From positions 1 through 64,000 of IMG/VR virus record IMGVR_UViG_3300044614_002195: a stretch of 64,000 nucleotides of DNA. One strand, given 5' to 3'. This document shows, piece by piece, positions 14,800-22,359 of this stretch. A program made the translations under genes and the position numbers. The notes under the pieces were generated by a model. It was not told the DNA's origin, ran no database searches, and saw only the letters and a list, made by a program, of their open reading frames with translations. This stretch comes from a virus. The stretch's first letter is position 1. Each line of letters starts with the position of its first letter.

Positions 14800-15021
14800 T
14801 TAATCGTCGTTGCAAGGTGTGTAGACGCAAGAGCAATTTGGACCATTCGGACTATAATCTCCAGGACAGCAGCAGCATTTTGCTCCACTTTTACAATTAC
14901 CGCATGCACAGCCAGTTTCTCCTCCGCAACATTCAGTGGCGGCAGCTGTACCGCACTCACATCCTTTTAATCCACCTCCAGTACAATTACACTCACAGTT
15001 AGATCCTTCGCCTCCCAGCAT
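14800..15021 (-). CDS. cysteine-rich miniprotein (17 Cys in 73 aa)
   Basis: It fits exactly between two minus-strand genes (stop at 14800, next start at 14785). It has 17 cysteines in 73 residues, mostly as Cys-x-Cys, Cys-Cys and one run of four ('AKCCCCPGDY'), with Gly-rich spacers. The pattern is metallothionein-like or that of a disulfide-crosslinked structural peptide. Its position next to a collagen-like fibre gene is compatible with a virion or surface role. No named family is assigned. Confidence 0.6.
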   Translation of the reverse strand: MLGGEGSNCECNCTGGGLKGCECGTAAATECCGGETGCACGNCKSGAKCCCCPGDYSPNGPNCSCVYTPCNDD

Positions 15022-15039
15022 AATTAAATAATTTGTATA

Positions 15040-16569
15040 TTAACCTATGTCTATTCCTGCTCCCGTCCATTCTGGGGAGTTACCGACGATTAACTCACCA
15101 TCTAGACCACTGCTGCCTCCGCTGCTACCGCAACCACTTTCTAAAGTTACATTACTTACATAAGTAAAACTGCTTGTACTTGTACCTCCAGAGCAGTATT
15201 GCATAGACTCTGTGTCTACTTGGAGAGTAAGTCCATCTGCTACGCATCCAATATAGTCGTATATTGCCTGTATTGTGCCATCTAACGACGACCATCCTGC
15301 ATTTACACTAGCTTTCAGCTGAGAAAGGTGTCCTGCAGCTTGAGCTATCCATTGGTAGATGTTCTCAAACGCCGGCTTTAAACTAGCTATTGATCGCTCT
15401 GCGGATTGAAGAGACGACCAGAGATTTTCGCTGTCTTTCCATAGTGAATCGACGTTGTCTAAAGCCCTGACTGCGTCCCAGGAGGCATCTTCGGCGACTG
15501 CTTGAGCTTGAGCTGCCGCAGTGGCCGATGCTGATGCTTCCGCCTTAGCCTCTGCTGCTGCACTAGCCGCTGCTCTTGCTTCTGCATAAGCGTCAGCTGC
15601 TGCACTGGCCGCTGCAAATGCTTCTGCATAAGCATCAGCCGCTGCCTGTGCTGCGGCGTTAATGGCTGCCCATACGTCCGCAAATGCCGACGCGGAAGCC
15701 TCCGCCCATGCGGAGGCAGAGGCGCTTGCATTGCTTCCTGGACACGTAGACGTGGCCTTGCAATTCCAGCAACCGTTCCCTGTGCTTGCGCCTGGGATAT
15801 AACTGTCAGTTTCACTTGCGTGCGCTGCGTCCCATGCTGCGGCTGCGGCGGGATCAGATGGACGTTGGTTGCCAAAGCGGTCAGTTCCCATTACGTATTT
15901 GCATCCCCCTCCTCCGCCTCCGCCGGAATTACATGAACTGCAATCCAATACCGCGCCATCTTTTCCGTCTACCCCATCCTTGCCGTCCTTGCCGTCTTCG
16001 CCGTCTTTTCCATCTTTACCATCGACCCCGTTTGCGCCTGCGAGTCCTTGAGGCCCCTCTGCGCCATCTACTCCATCTCTCCCAATACCGTCTACTCCAT
16101 CTCTCCCATCAATGCCATCTCTCCCATTAACTCCGTCTATACCATCTTTTCCGTTTATACCGTCTACCCCGTTTGCTCCATTGATTCCACTGACGCATGG
16201 AACATATCCAGACAGGGTTAAACTGCAGGTGTTATCTCCAGTCATTCCGTTGTAGCGTAGAGATAAATTGCCTCCACAAACACTGACAGCATTATATATA
16301 GCTAATCTTTCGCAAGCTTTCGGTATTATTTGAGGAATATCTATCGTGGGAGGTAAAGGTATAATATCAGGGAAATTATACGTGCAACCTACGTCAAGTG
16401 GAACCAGAGGTATAGGCGTAACCGGCGGAATTACGCTTGGAGGAAGAGGACAGTCAGGCTTTTGCTCTTCTGGAGACGTGGGGAGATAGCTTACAAAAAA
16501 CTTTTGATCCCAATCTCCTTCAGGAGGTTTACCTAAATGCAAACTGTTGAGATCAATTTTATTGGGCAT
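15040..16569 (-). CDS. collagen-like fibre protein with alanine-rich helical domain
   Basis: 509 aa. After a Pro-rich N-terminus (about 1-85), residues near 130-205 form Gly-X-Y triplets of the 'GKDGEDGKDGKDGVDGKDG' kind with one register break. Then come a Cys/Gly linker ('CSSCNSGGGGGGGCK'), an alanine/serine-rich stretch of about 90 residues (near 270-360, with Trp and Tyr at intervals) likely to form a long helix or coiled coil, and a Ser/Gly-rich C-terminus. This is the make-up of a trimeric phage fibre. Strand-long shadow ORFs over the repeat are ignored. It overlaps the next gene's stop by one base. Confidence 0.8.
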   Translation of the reverse strand: MPNKIDLNSLHLGKPPEGDWDQKFFVSYLPTSPEEQKPDCPLPPSVIPPVTPIPLVPLDVGCTYNFPDIIPLPPTIDIPQIIPKACERLAIYNAVSVCGGNLSLRYNGMTGDNTCSLTLSGYVPCVSGINGANGVDGINGKDGIDGVNGRDGIDGRDGVDGIGRDGVDGAEGPQGLAGANGVDGKDGKDGEDGKDGKDGVDGKDGAVLDCSSCNSGGGGGGGCKYVMGTDRFGNQRPSDPAAAAAWDAAHASETDSYIPGASTGNGCWNCKATSTCPGSNASASASAWAEASASAFADVWAAINAAAQAAADAYAEAFAAASAAADAYAEARAAASAAAEAKAEASASATAAAQAQAVAEDASWDAVRALDNVDSLWKDSENLWSSLQSAERSIASLKPAFENIYQWIAQAAGHLSQLKASVNAGWSSLDGTIQAIYDYIGCVADGLTLQVDTESMQYCSGGTSTSSFTYVSNVTLESGCGSSGGSSGLDGELIVGNSPEWTGAGIDIG

Positions 16570-16907
16570 TAGAGTACCTTGTTAAAAATAGCGTAAAAAA
16601 ATAAAGTCAGAGGTCCTACTATGAAATGTAAAAAAGAACCAAACCAGAGAGCTGAAAAAGCTCCACACCAAAAGCTCAAGCATACAGGGCAAGATACAAG
16701 CCTAACTAAAAACATATCCTTGTAATACTCATGCAAAAAACTGCTATAGTTACCACCATAGCCTTCTAGGTTTAACTTGTTATATTCTTTTAATCTGAAC
16801 AGTACAGGTATCTTTAGCAGATTGAAGTACTCTGCCACCGCATCTGTTCTAAACCATATAAGAATAAAATAAGCTGCCACAAAGGCTATGGTGATAATCG
16901 TGAACAT
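16569..16907 (-). CDS. membrane protein, DUF1360-like motif
   Basis: 112 aa. A first transmembrane helix lies at residues 1-20 ('TIITIAFVAAYFILIWF') and one or two more at 70-112. The sequence 'VSCPVCLSFWCGAF' near residue 75 matches the C-P-x-C-x-S-F-W signature of DUF1360-type phage and bacterial membrane proteins. The function is unknown. It is translationally close to the fibre gene: stop and start share a base at 16569. Confidence 0.6.
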   Translation of the reverse strand: MFTIITIAFVAAYFILIWFRTDAVAEYFNLLKIPVLFRLKEYNKLNLEGYGGNYSSFLHEYYKDMFLVRLVSCPVCLSFWCGAFSALWFGSFLHFIVGPLTLFFYAIFNKVL

Positions 16908-16909
16908 AA

Positions 16910-17200
16910 TTATTTCAATTTATCTAGCTCAATAATTTTTTGGTACAACTCAGTCAGCATGTTTTTTTGAGCTGTGGTAGCGATCCGCATAGACTGTAAT
17001 TGCTGTAATTGATCTGAACCTGAGCGAAATCTTACTTCAAGTTCTTCAAGATTTTTTGACGCTTGCTTAAGAGCATCAGCGATAATCACCAGAGAAATGT
17101 GGGGATTATTAGGAAGTGTTTCTGCGTACAGCGGAAGCTCAATTTTATCTTCTGGCACAACAGCTGTCTGCGCTTCTTTATTTTCTTCAGTTGATTCCAT
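16910..17200 (-). CDS. hypothetical coiled-coil protein, 96 aa
   Basis: It has an acidic N-terminus followed by a helical, Gln/Leu-rich stretch ('EELEVRFRSGSDQLQQLQSM', 'LTELYQKIIELDKLK') likely to be a coiled coil. It sits 2 nt before the membrane protein gene and 5 nt after a 55-codon gene, so it is part of one operon. No family is recognised. Confidence 0.6.
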   Translation of the reverse strand: MESTEENKEAQTAVVPEDKIELPLYAETLPNNPHISLVIIADALKQASKNLEELEVRFRSGSDQLQQLQSMRIATTAQKNMLTELYQKIIELDKLK

Positions 17201-17205
17201 AGTAG

Positions 17206-17373
17206 TTATTCTATTTCGTTGTTATCTGTAAGCAAGTCTTTAATTTCTGCTTGAATTCTTTTTACTTCTTCGTTGTGGGCTTTAACCACGTCACGTTTGT
17301 TTTTTTTAGCTATCTCCAACTCAATTACAAGGTTGTAGATCTTTTGTTCTTTTGTTGTTTGTTGTTCAGGCAT
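17206..17373 (-). CDS. small coiled-coil protein, 55 aa
   Basis: ATG at 17373, TAA at 17208-17206, 5 nt before the next ATG. The product starts MPEQQTTKEQKIYN and is an almost uninterrupted charged helix (Lys/Glu/Asn-rich, Leu/Ile at heptad spacing). The size and close spacing argue for a real gene, coupled to the following coiled-coil gene. Upstream on the minus strand are TTGATC and TATGTT with 17 nt between them, a plausible promoter. Confidence 0.55.
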   Translation of the reverse strand: MPEQQTTKEQKIYNLVIELEIAKKNKRDVVKAHNEEVKRIQAEIKDLLTDNNEIE

Positions 17374-17390
17374 AGTGACTTATTGTTTGA

Positions 17391-17406
17391 TTGAGCTTGT
17401 GCTCAA
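17391..17406. repeat. inverted repeat TTGAGC-N4-GCTCAA
   Basis: A perfect 6-bp palindrome with a 4-nt spacer lies 18 nt upstream of the 55-aa gene, in its probable 5' leader. It could be an operator or a small leader hairpin. Confidence 0.35.
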
Positions 17407-17453
17407 GTAAAAACATACTACAGGTAAAAAAGAGGATCAAGCGATTTTTGCAC

Positions 17454-17481
17454 AAAAAAAGACGCAGCTTTTGGCTGCGCC
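17454..17481 (-). terminator. rho-independent terminator of the collagen-like tail gene
   Basis: On the minus strand GGCGCAGC pairs with GCTGCGTC (one GU pair) around a CAAAA loop, followed by seven Ts (17460-17454). It lies about 30 nt after the stop of the gene at 17510-18079. Confidence 0.8.
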
Positions 17482-17509
17482 TCTTTTTATTCTAGCTAGC
17501 TGTTTAAGC

Positions 17510-18079
17510 TTATGCTCCAGTTGCGCCTGTTGCTCCGGCAGCTCCCGAAGGACCAGCGACACCAGTTGCTCCAGTTGCGCCTGTACTTGTTCCAGTTGCT
17601 CCGGTTGCGCCGGTTGCGCCGATGTTTTCATCGCCAGAAGCTGTGCCTGCAGTAACGCTTACACCGGTAGTTACGGTGATCTTGAGGCGGTCGCCCTGAT
17701 CGTCGGATGTTTCGCCTTCGGCCAGCCCGGAAACAGGACCCACTCTGCCTGTACCACGCACGTACTCAATTACATAACTGATTTTTGCGTGTTGTGTAGC
17801 TCTGAGTGTCAAGGTCCCAGAAACGTCTGTTCCTGGATAGACGTAGAGCTCAGCAGGGTTCGTGGTATGTACGATGACTGTTGCGCGAATGATGTCCCTA
17901 GAAGGAACGTCAGCAAAAACAATAGTGTCTCCGCTTTCGTACTCGTCTGTGTTGATTACTCCATAGCTGATTTGCAACTTTTCGTAACGGCTGCTCTTGA
18001 GTCCACCGATGCTTGTTTCGCCTTCAGGCATTTCACTCTCAGGACGTTCGTATTTTTGGATATGTACTAGATTTGGCAT
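17510..18079 (-). CDS. structural protein with collagen-like GAT-repeat C-terminus
   Basis: 189 aa. The N-terminal 140 residues are beta-rich ('ATVIVHTTNPAELYVYPGTD', 'TLTLRATQHAKISYVIEYV'). The last 40 consist of Gly-Ala-Thr type Gly-X-Y triplets with an interruption. This combination is common in phage fibre or head-decoration proteins. It is a monocistronic unit: a 138-nt gap upstream and a terminator downstream. Confidence 0.65.
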   Translation of the reverse strand: MPNLVHIQKYERPESEMPEGETSIGGLKSSRYEKLQISYGVINTDEYESGDTIVFADVPSRDIIRATVIVHTTNPAELYVYPGTDVSGTLTLRATQHAKISYVIEYVRGTGRVGPVSGLAEGETSDDQGDRLKITVTTGVSVTAGTASGDENIGATGATGATGTSTGATGATGVAGPSGAAGATGATGA

Positions 18080-18217
18080 ATTAGTTTATTTTTATTTAGT
18101 TGTTTTTGTTTTTAACAACAGAAAGTCAGGATGCAACAGGAACATTGTTCCCAGAGGATCGAGGATCTACTCCATTGCTAAAAGTATTATTACCTAGGGT
18201 AAAAGTTTTTGCAAGAG

Positions 18218-18625
18218 TTAAATCCAGAATGGATAGCCTACCCTATTAGGTCTAGGCTCCATCCTATAGTCTACGAAAAGTTCCTCGTCTTCAGGTATAT
18301 GCCTATTTGCGACAATCACACGATCTCTGACAATCCAATCGCAATTAGGTTCTCTTGAATGGTTTATGAATGAAAACTTAGAATACTTGTCGTTGGTTAG
18401 GCAGTACTCATTATCTAGCATAACATAGGCATTTCTAGAAATCTGCTCTTCTGTAAGATCAGCGTATTTCATTTTATACCAGCTGGATGGAAAAAGGTTG
18501 TAGTCAACAACAACGTCGCCAGGCTCAAAAGCTCTTGATGAGAACAACCCAAAGCCTTCTACGTGAGACTTTTTTACGTATGTTTCTGGTCCGTTATCTT
18601 CTTCAACTCGAATTATAAGACTCAT
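18218..18625 (-). CDS. SET-domain protein (putative lysine methyltransferase)
   Basis: 135 aa, essentially a bare SET domain. The SAM- and substrate-site motifs are in order: 'SHVEGFGLFSSRAF' (G-x-G at 24-26), 'FINHSREPNC' (Asn88-His89-Ser90, Pro-Asn-Cys 93-95) and 'EELFVDY' ending in Tyr120, the usual catalytic tyrosine. There are no pre-SET or post-SET cysteines. SET enzymes methylate protein lysines and are rare in bacteriophages; the known viral example is the chlorella virus enzyme. The gene lies 62 nt downstream of the RNA polymerase beta-N fragment on the same strand, so the two may be co-expressed. Its target is unknown. Confidence 0.87.
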   Translation of the reverse strand: MSLIIRVEEDNGPETYVKKSHVEGFGLFSSRAFEPGDVVVDYNLFPSSWYKMKYADLTEEQISRNAYVMLDNEYCLTNDKYSKFSFINHSREPNCDWIVRDRVIVANRHIPEDEELFVDYRMEPRPNRVGYPFWI

Positions 18626-18687
18626 AGAGAATAGTTATTATAAGCTACGTCTACAGCATTTCACTAAAAAAGTTCAGTTTTTTTAGG

Positions 18688-19353
18688 CTAATCTCCACCG
18701 ATTAGAATGCCGTACAGCTTGTCTACCTCGTCCCCCGTGTACTGACTTCTATTAGCGTTGTAAATTTTTTCTCCCCAAGCCTGCTTGATACTCATATCTA
18801 AAAGTCCAAGGTCTTTTAGAAGACCATAAAGACGAATTTGAGAATTTTTTATCATCAGTACAAAAAGTTGTTTTTCAGGTAGAAATAATATACGTCCAGA
18901 CTGTCCTGTTCTAGCCTCTGGATTGATGTGAGATTCTGGAATTCCGTCTTGTCTGATCCTGGAATATACACCTGGTAGAAGTCTTTGTTGATTAAGACTC
19001 TCATACTCAGAGCCATTATAAATCACAGTATTATGATTCGTTACATAAGGAATGTGTGCAATCGTTGTAGACTTAGACTCTAGCACTTTACCGGATGCTT
19101 TATGTATAAGATCTACTGTTCCCTTCAAAGGTACTGTAAGGTCTTTCTTTTCGAGTACAGCTTTTTTCTGTGTTGCTGTAGTGATCGTAGGTGCATCTAT
19201 CTTTAGATTTTTAGCCTGCAGTTTAAAATCCTGAGTCTCAATAGCATTTATTTTTTTACCAAAAGAATCTATCGCGGTATCAAATAGCATCTTCCTCAAT
19301 CCGACAGGATCAAAGAAAGGTCTAGTGTTACTTGGAGGATTAGTTGGTTGCAT
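18688..19353 (-). CDS. RNA polymerase beta subunit, N-terminal fragment
   Basis: 221 aa. Residues from about 70 to 195 follow RpoB from roughly E. coli residue 85 to 235: 'LTVPLKGTVDLI' (protrusion), 'IAHIPYVTNHNTVIYNGSEY' for [20 protein letters not shown], 'LLPGVYSR' for RSPGVFFD, then 'GRILFLPEK' and 'QIRLYGLLKDLG' for the start of the lobe. Most of the lobe that should follow is missing here and does not reappear in the central fragment. The gene overlaps its upstream neighbour by 14 nt. It is on the strand opposite to the other three RNA polymerase fragments. Confidence 0.8.
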   Translation of the reverse strand: MQPTNPPSNTRPFFDPVGLRKMLFDTAIDSFGKKINAIETQDFKLQAKNLKIDAPTITTATQKKAVLEKKDLTVPLKGTVDLIHKASGKVLESKSTTIAHIPYVTNHNTVIYNGSEYESLNQQRLLPGVYSRIRQDGIPESHINPEARTGQSGRILFLPEKQLFVLMIKNSQIRLYGLLKDLGLLDMSIKQAWGEKIYNANRSQYTGDEVDKLYGILIGGD

Positions 19354-19558
19354 GCTTGTTTAATTTTGCTTTTACAGCTCTAGTAATATTTATCCAGGTC
19401 GTATGGTACTCTTCAGAATTTTGGAAGTCTTCTAGAGAAAGAGAGATATCAAAAGATTCTCCAGGGTAAGCAATCTTGTCATCAGCTCCTCCAATCTCCT
19501 CCATAAATGCGCCTTTTATGTTTATTGATGGTATATAGATTTGTTTATTGGCTGCCAT
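19340..19558 (-). CDS. hypothetical protein, 72 aa
   Basis: It ends 14 nt inside the beta-N gene, so the two are probably coupled. It is acidic and Ile/Ser-rich ('IYIPSINIKGAF', 'SFDISLSLEDFQN') and mostly beta in its first half. No family is recognised. Because of the coupling, a role as a small partner of the RNA polymerase is conceivable but unsupported by sequence. Confidence 0.5.
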   Translation of the reverse strand: MAANKQIYIPSINIKGAFMEEIGGADDKIAYPGESFDISLSLEDFQNSEEYHTTWINITRAVKAKLNKHATN

Positions 19559-19601
19559 AATTTATCTTAAAATAAATGGTCAGCCTGTTTAAAGCAAGCA
19601 A

Positions 19602-20258
19602 TTACGATTGTTCTTTTAAAAGCTTTTCAAGATAGGCTTTGTTTTCTTCTTTGTTAAGCATCTCTGCCATTTCTGGGTACTTAGAAACGAGTTCTATTTT
19701 TTTACTGTCATCAGGGGATGTTGCTGTGTGTGCTTGCTGCGGAACAGACACAGAGTCGATCACTTTATTAGCTAATCTCATTTGAGCTGCCCTAGCTAAT
19801 GCGTCTGTGACCAGATCTGCCTTTTTAGCTAGTTCTCCTGTTTTCTTAAAATTGTCCACAAAACCTTCGCCCATGTTTGGGGAAGACAATGAACCCACTT
19901 CTCCTGGAGACATATCAAAGATAGTTTTGGGCTTTGCTAGGTTTACGTTTATAATAGGTCTCAAGCCTCCAGGTTGTGCTGAGTGAGATAATCCTCCAAA
20001 TCTGTTATTCAACATCGACGGAAGTAAATTACCAGCTACAGGAGCAAGCCCCTCCATACCTTTTTCAACATACCCAACACCTTTTGATGTTAAATAATTT
20101 GCTCCTGCGCCTGCGGCTGTAAGTCCTCCGCCTACAAGAAGAGGTCTAGCTAGCTTGCCTGCGCCTGCAGCTATAGGGCTAAGTATCTTACCCAAATTTG
20201 CCTTTTTTTGAAAGCTGTCGTCTATACCCTTCGATAGTTCTGTCCAATCAAGTTTCAT
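19602..20258 (-). CDS. glycine-zipper virion-type protein, 218 aa
   Basis: I take the ATG at 20258 ('MKLDWTELSKGI'), just after the upstream stop, over an in-frame start inside that gene. Residues 20-60 contain Gly/Ala-rich segments ('ILSPIAAGAGKLARPLLVGG', 'TAAGAGANYL'), a glycine zipper able to insert in membranes. The rest is helical. Several such proteins follow one another here, in the manner of phage internal or ejection proteins. Confidence 0.55.
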   Translation of the reverse strand: MKLDWTELSKGIDDSFQKKANLGKILSPIAAGAGKLARPLLVGGGLTAAGAGANYLTSKGVGYVEKGMEGLAPVAGNLLPSMLNNRFGGLSHSAQPGGLRPIINVNLAKPKTIFDMSPGEVGSLSSPNMGEGFVDNFKKTGELAKKADLVTDALARAAQMRLANKVIDSVSVPQQAHTATSPDDSKKIELVSKYPEMAEMLNKEENKAYLEKLLKEQS

Positions 20259-20259
20259 A

Positions 20260-21261
20260 TTAAGCGTAAGGTTCAAGCTCAACTCTGGTAGGCAGAGACT
20301 CACTCATATACTTCTCAGGCTCTTCACGCATCTTCTTTCTAAGGAGATATGTGAGATACGCTCCGCCTGCAGCTGTACCTACAAGACCAGTTGCGGCAGC
20401 ATCCATTGCTGGCTGGAATGGTTTTTTGGCTACACCTAAAGTATCTGAGAGTAATCTCTTGATGGCGCCTTCCTCAATCTCAGGCTCTTGAAAATCTGCA
20501 GTTTTACCAAATAACGTTGTGTGAGCTATACCGTTACAGAAAGCATCTACGCAAGGAGTTTCAATTTCAGCTGAACCTGTTTTAATTCTGGATAATGTGT
20601 TGATGTACTCCTTCTGTGCATCCATCAATTCTTTATGAATTCTGGCACGCTCTTGCATATAATAGTCTCTTTTAGCGTTATTAAAGCCTTCCTGTCCTCC
20701 TGAAAGCATACGTAAAGGTTCGTTGCTAGTTCTGAATGCCCTGGCAAATAACCCAGGTGAATCTCCATAACTTTCAGTACTTGCCATCTTCTCTGAGTCA
20801 TTATCAAGAGCTAGACGTAAGTTTCGCTGTTTAATTTTTTCATTGATGAGCGCATCAAGCAAAGCTCCTCCACCGAGACCTGCGGCCGCCCCAAGCAATC
20901 CTCCTTGCATAGTTCTTTTTGCGCCATGCAGAAAACCTCTTGATTGGTTTCGTAAAGCTGATCCTGCTCCCCCTCCTGCAATTCCGCCAAGTAATGCGAG
21001 CGGAGCTTTCGTCACATTGACGTCTTCACTGCTTTCGTTATCTTGAGCCATTTTATCTCTAACAGGAAGCATGCTTACAGGAACAGGGATTCTCAATGTG
21101 CCGTCGTCCTTGAACATCTCCTGTCTTTCTAGCAGCTTTCTTTTTTCCTGCTCTTTTGCCAACTGAAGGGCACTAAATAAACTTCTACCAAAAAGCTGAG
21201 ACGCTTCTTGAGTTTCTTCTGGAGATAAAGGTAGTGGTGTGGAGGCTTTTTTATGTTGCAT
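20260..21261 (-). CDS. glycine-zipper virion-type protein, 333 aa
   Basis: A Gln/Glu-rich helical N-terminus is followed by a Gly/Ala-rich segment near residues 88-140 ('LLGGIAGGGAGSALRN', 'GGLLGAAAGLGGGALLDALI') and a second hydrophobic Gly/Ala segment near 290-310 ('AATGLVGTAAGGAYLTYLL'). The pattern suggests a membrane-active structural protein. No family is recognised. The genes before and after are spaced by 1-6 nt, which indicates one operon. Confidence 0.55.
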   Translation of the reverse strand: MQHKKASTPLPLSPEETQEASQLFGRSLFSALQLAKEQEKRKLLERQEMFKDDGTLRIPVPVSMLPVRDKMAQDNESSEDVNVTKAPLALLGGIAGGGAGSALRNQSRGFLHGAKRTMQGGLLGAAAGLGGGALLDALINEKIKQRNLRLALDNDSEKMASTESYGDSPGLFARAFRTSNEPLRMLSGGQEGFNNAKRDYYMQERARIHKELMDAQKEYINTLSRIKTGSAEIETPCVDAFCNGIAHTTLFGKTADFQEPEIEEGAIKRLLSDTLGVAKKPFQPAMDAAATGLVGTAAGGAYLTYLLRKKMREEPEKYMSESLPTRVELEPYA

Positions 21262-21267
21262 AATCTT

Positions 21268-21636
21268 TTATTTTTTTTCTTTTTTACTTCCGTAGATTAT
21301 AAACACTCTGAAGTTTCCCTGAGGGGTCCAGGTGTCTTTCCATAGCGTAATCATATAATTCTTATTGTTCATGAGCTCATTGAGCATGTCCTGATCTTTT
21401 TGCTGCTCTGGATCTAGGATGATGTTTTTGAAAACATAATCATCCATCTCCTGGGCTTTAGGTCTCTTCTTGATTCCCTTAGCCATCTCATAAGCATCAA
21501 TTACCGCTTCAGGATCAAATCCCTTGTTGGTAACTTCGTTACGCACATTTCTTTTTTTGCCTGTAATAGACAGGTCGTAGGCGCTTGCACCAAAATCAAA
21601 ATGTTCTGTAGCTCTAACTTCTTTAAATGAATCCAT
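21268..21636 (-). CDS. hypothetical protein, 122 aa
   Basis: The ATG at 21636 ('MDSFKEVRATEHF') is preferred to one at 21699 that would overlap the neighbour by 77 nt; the chosen start overlaps by 14. The sequence is charged and ends in a short beta-rich region ('NYMITLWKDTW', 'FRVFIIYGSKKEKK'). No membrane segment and no known family. It belongs to the operon of virion-type proteins. Confidence 0.55.
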   Translation of the reverse strand: MDSFKEVRATEHFDFGASAYDLSITGKKRNVRNEVTNKGFDPEAVIDAYEMAKGIKKRPKAQEMDDYVFKNIILDPEQQKDQDMLNELMNNKNYMITLWKDTWTPQGNFRVFIIYGSKKEKK

Positions 21637-21982
21637 GTTCTTTTTTAAGGTTTTCTGTGATACGTCTGACCATGTTAATCTTCTCGCGCTCGCGATCAAG
21701 AGCTTTGTTCACCTCATGCACCGATTTGTCCATCTCATCTAGAGTCAATCCTCCCAAGGCTCCTCCTGTGAGTGTTGTCTTGAATGCAAATTCTGGAAGT
21801 GACCCTGCAGCACCCATAAAATTTCCAGCTATATTGGAAGTTGCTTCGGCTACCTTATAAACTCCTTCACCTGTATTAATAGTTTGTAAAGCCTGTTCAA
21901 ATTCTTCAATAGATGAACCCTGCTTGCTAAGTTCTTCGGCAAGCATGCTCTTGATAGCTTTTGCGTATTTTGTCATTTCCAT
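21623..21982 (-). CDS. hypothetical virion-type protein, 119 aa
   Basis: Starts MEMTKYAKAIKSMLAEEL, a helical N-terminus like those of neighbouring putative virion proteins. The middle has a moderately hydrophobic Gly/Ala segment ('IAGNFMGAAGSLPEFAF', 'TLTGGALGGLTL'), and the C-terminus is a charged helix. The start is 2 nt from the stop of the preceding gene. Confidence 0.55.
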   Translation of the reverse strand: MEMTKYAKAIKSMLAEELSKQGSSIEEFEQALQTINTGEGVYKVAEATSNIAGNFMGAAGSLPEFAFKTTLTGGALGGLTLDEMDKSVHEVNKALDREREKINMVRRITENLKKEHGFI

Positions 21983-21984
21983 AC

Positions 21985-22356
21985 TTATATTTTAATTTTT
22001 ATTGTATCTTTGTTGCTATTATAGCTTGAAAATGTCTCAGGGTCATGAAATAAATCATAAACAGCTCGACCAAGACCAAACCCAGCCATAGTCACTAGCA
22101 TCTGTGCAGGCTTTGACATTTTCTCAAAGTTACCTACAGATCTTATCAGTGCTCCTCCTGCAGCTCCAGAGAGCAAGCTATTAAAAGTTTTTGGGTTATC
22201 AAGCATAGCCAATACCGACTGCTTTTTATTTTCGTCAAGCCCATGATCGTTGTTGATGATTTTTGAGAGCACAGAAGCGTTGCTCTGTAATACATCCATT
22301 CCATACATCTTTACACCATATGGAGATATTGCGTTTGGGCTATAGGTGTTTTGCAT
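21985..22356 (-). CDS. hypothetical virion-type protein, 123 aa
   Basis: Contains a Gly/Ala-rich segment ('SLLSGAAGGALIRSVG') and a hydrophobic one ('QMLVTMAGFGLGRAVYDLF'), again of the glycine-zipper type, between polar ends. It is spaced by 2-3 nt from both neighbours. No family is recognised. Confidence 0.5.
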   Translation of the reverse strand: MQNTYSPNAISPYGVKMYGMDVLQSNASVLSKIINNDHGLDENKKQSVLAMLDNPKTFNSLLSGAAGGALIRSVGNFEKMSKPAQMLVTMAGFGLGRAVYDLFHDPETFSSYNSNKDTIKIKI

Positions 22357-22359
22357 AAA

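Noticed and set aside
15459-16130. Long ORFs in other frames over the collagen-like gene (Pro/Arg/Leu- and Gln-rich)
   Set aside because: They are frame shadows of Gly-X-Y and Ala-rich repeat DNA, with no start signals.
17305-17312. T-run followed by AGCTATC on the plus strand, like the terminator-trailing motif
   Set aside because: It lies inside a minus-strand coding region (55-aa protein) without a hairpin, so it was not counted as a fifth site.
18080-18217. Start-less minus-strand frame of about 34 codons after the SET gene ('LTLAKTFTLGNNTFSNG' type)
   Set aside because: It is in the -1 frame relative to the SET gene, but no slippery heptamer lies in the 27-nt overlap window and no ATG precedes it; perhaps a remnant.
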